Shown: one piece after another, positions 63,847-64,000 of the stretch
Numbering within the stretch: the stretch's first letter is position 1
How the letters are laid out: each line of letters starts with the position of its first letter
Notes under the pieces: generated by a model
Told to the model about the DNA's origin: nothing
What the model saw: the letters and a program-made list of their open reading frames with translations, nothing else
Databases searched by the model: none
Assembly: GCA_036924285.1 (NCBI GenBank)
Contig: JAYKYS010000039.1
Coordinates: forward strand, 124,001-188,000
Source: Asterella californica
Taxonomy: Eukaryota; Streptophyta; Marchantiopsida; Marchantiales; Aytoniaceae
Direction of reading: 5' to 3'
DNA length: 64,000 nt
Position numbers and translations under genes: made by a program

Positions 63847-64000
63847 GCACTCTCTCATTCGCAGTACTCTTTCATTTTTATGAGATGCTCAGATAGTCAC
63901 ACGTCAGCTTCGGAAAGCTGACTGACTGGACGTCTATGTGGCAAATTAAGTTACAAAGCGGGCGGTAGCCAGTTTGGAGATCGATCAAGAAGGGTTTCGT

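Larger units (their letters stand above)
62997..64000 (+). mobile_element. Long-TIR DNA element, cut by the window edge
   Basis: 62997-63108 is the inverse of 63889-64000: 112 bases, no gap, five mismatches by eye. The arms end inward at ACTATCTGA. The right arm reaches the last base of the window, so the full length and the target duplication are unknown; the left arm probably extends outward beyond 62997. Arms of this length recall Mutator-like or foldback elements. No transposase inside; a non-autonomous element is likely. Confidence 0.7.

Noticed and set aside
1..64000. Bacterial or fungal origin of the whole window
   Set aside because: Plant-type primer sites (initiator-Met and Asp types), Tat/Athila-like and CACTA-like elements and long AT-rich non-coding DNA argue for a plant-like nuclear genome; only family B recalls fungi.

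Overview
This 64 kb window is a nested graveyard of LTR retrotransposons with a DNA-transposon-rich, AT-rich right flank. I recognise no single-copy host gene and no rRNA or tRNA gene. The repertoire points to a green plant or streptophyte lineage: Tat/Athila-like Ty3/Gypsy elements with an Asp-tRNA-type primer site, a chromovirus-like element with an initiator-Met primer site, long LTRs carrying a coiled-coil ORF, and a CACTA-like transposon. One Ty3/Gypsy family (B) has polymerase features that recall basidiomycete fungal elements. The species assignment is inference, not proof.

I name the families A to E. Left block (1-22875): a minus-strand family C (chromovirus-like) copy occupies 2865-2945 plus 11470-14960. 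Two insertions lie side by side in its reverse transcriptase: a family A element (1-2864, minus) and a complete, young family B element (2946-11469, plus). C itself sits in an old family B fragment (14961-15647). Next come the 3' part of another A element (15648-20189, minus) and a 5'-truncated family D unit (20190-22875).

Middle block (22995-40285): a second B element (B2) whose 5' LTR was hit twice, by a 5.8 kb D unit (23415-29221) and by an A element (29513-34556). A deletion then fused the A element to the B2 gag. B2 continues through decayed pol to its 3' LTR. Next come a minus-strand B pol fragment (40286-41848), a third D copy (41849-44794) and, minus strand, the 3' end of a family E element (44795-49008) with an intact integrase and a 3.2 kb LTR that contains an ORF.

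Right block (49009-64000): AT-rich sequence, a 166-bp-period tandem array (about 49880-51285), a TIR-bounded unit with a 43-bp hairpin inside it (51715-53690), a CACTA-like element holding a solo A LTR (55994-60505), a relic C LTR, a dispersed duplication, and a long-TIR element running off the right edge that contains an array of CGAAAC...GTTTCG palindromes and six CACGTG boxes.

The intact B1 element gives the strongest new observation. At its gag-pol overlap there is a slippery heptamer G_GGT_TTT, a 6-nt spacer, an 11-layer stem and a 6-bp second stem, which together form an H-type pseudoknot of classical -1 frameshift geometry. The -1 frame is closed immediately before the heptamer and open after it. 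B2 has a different but equally long stem at the same place. Other points of interest are a conserved 56-aa ORF after the primer site of family A, a conserved double-zinc-motif ORF upstream of A gag, and a protein family shared by D and E that is encoded inside giant LTRs.
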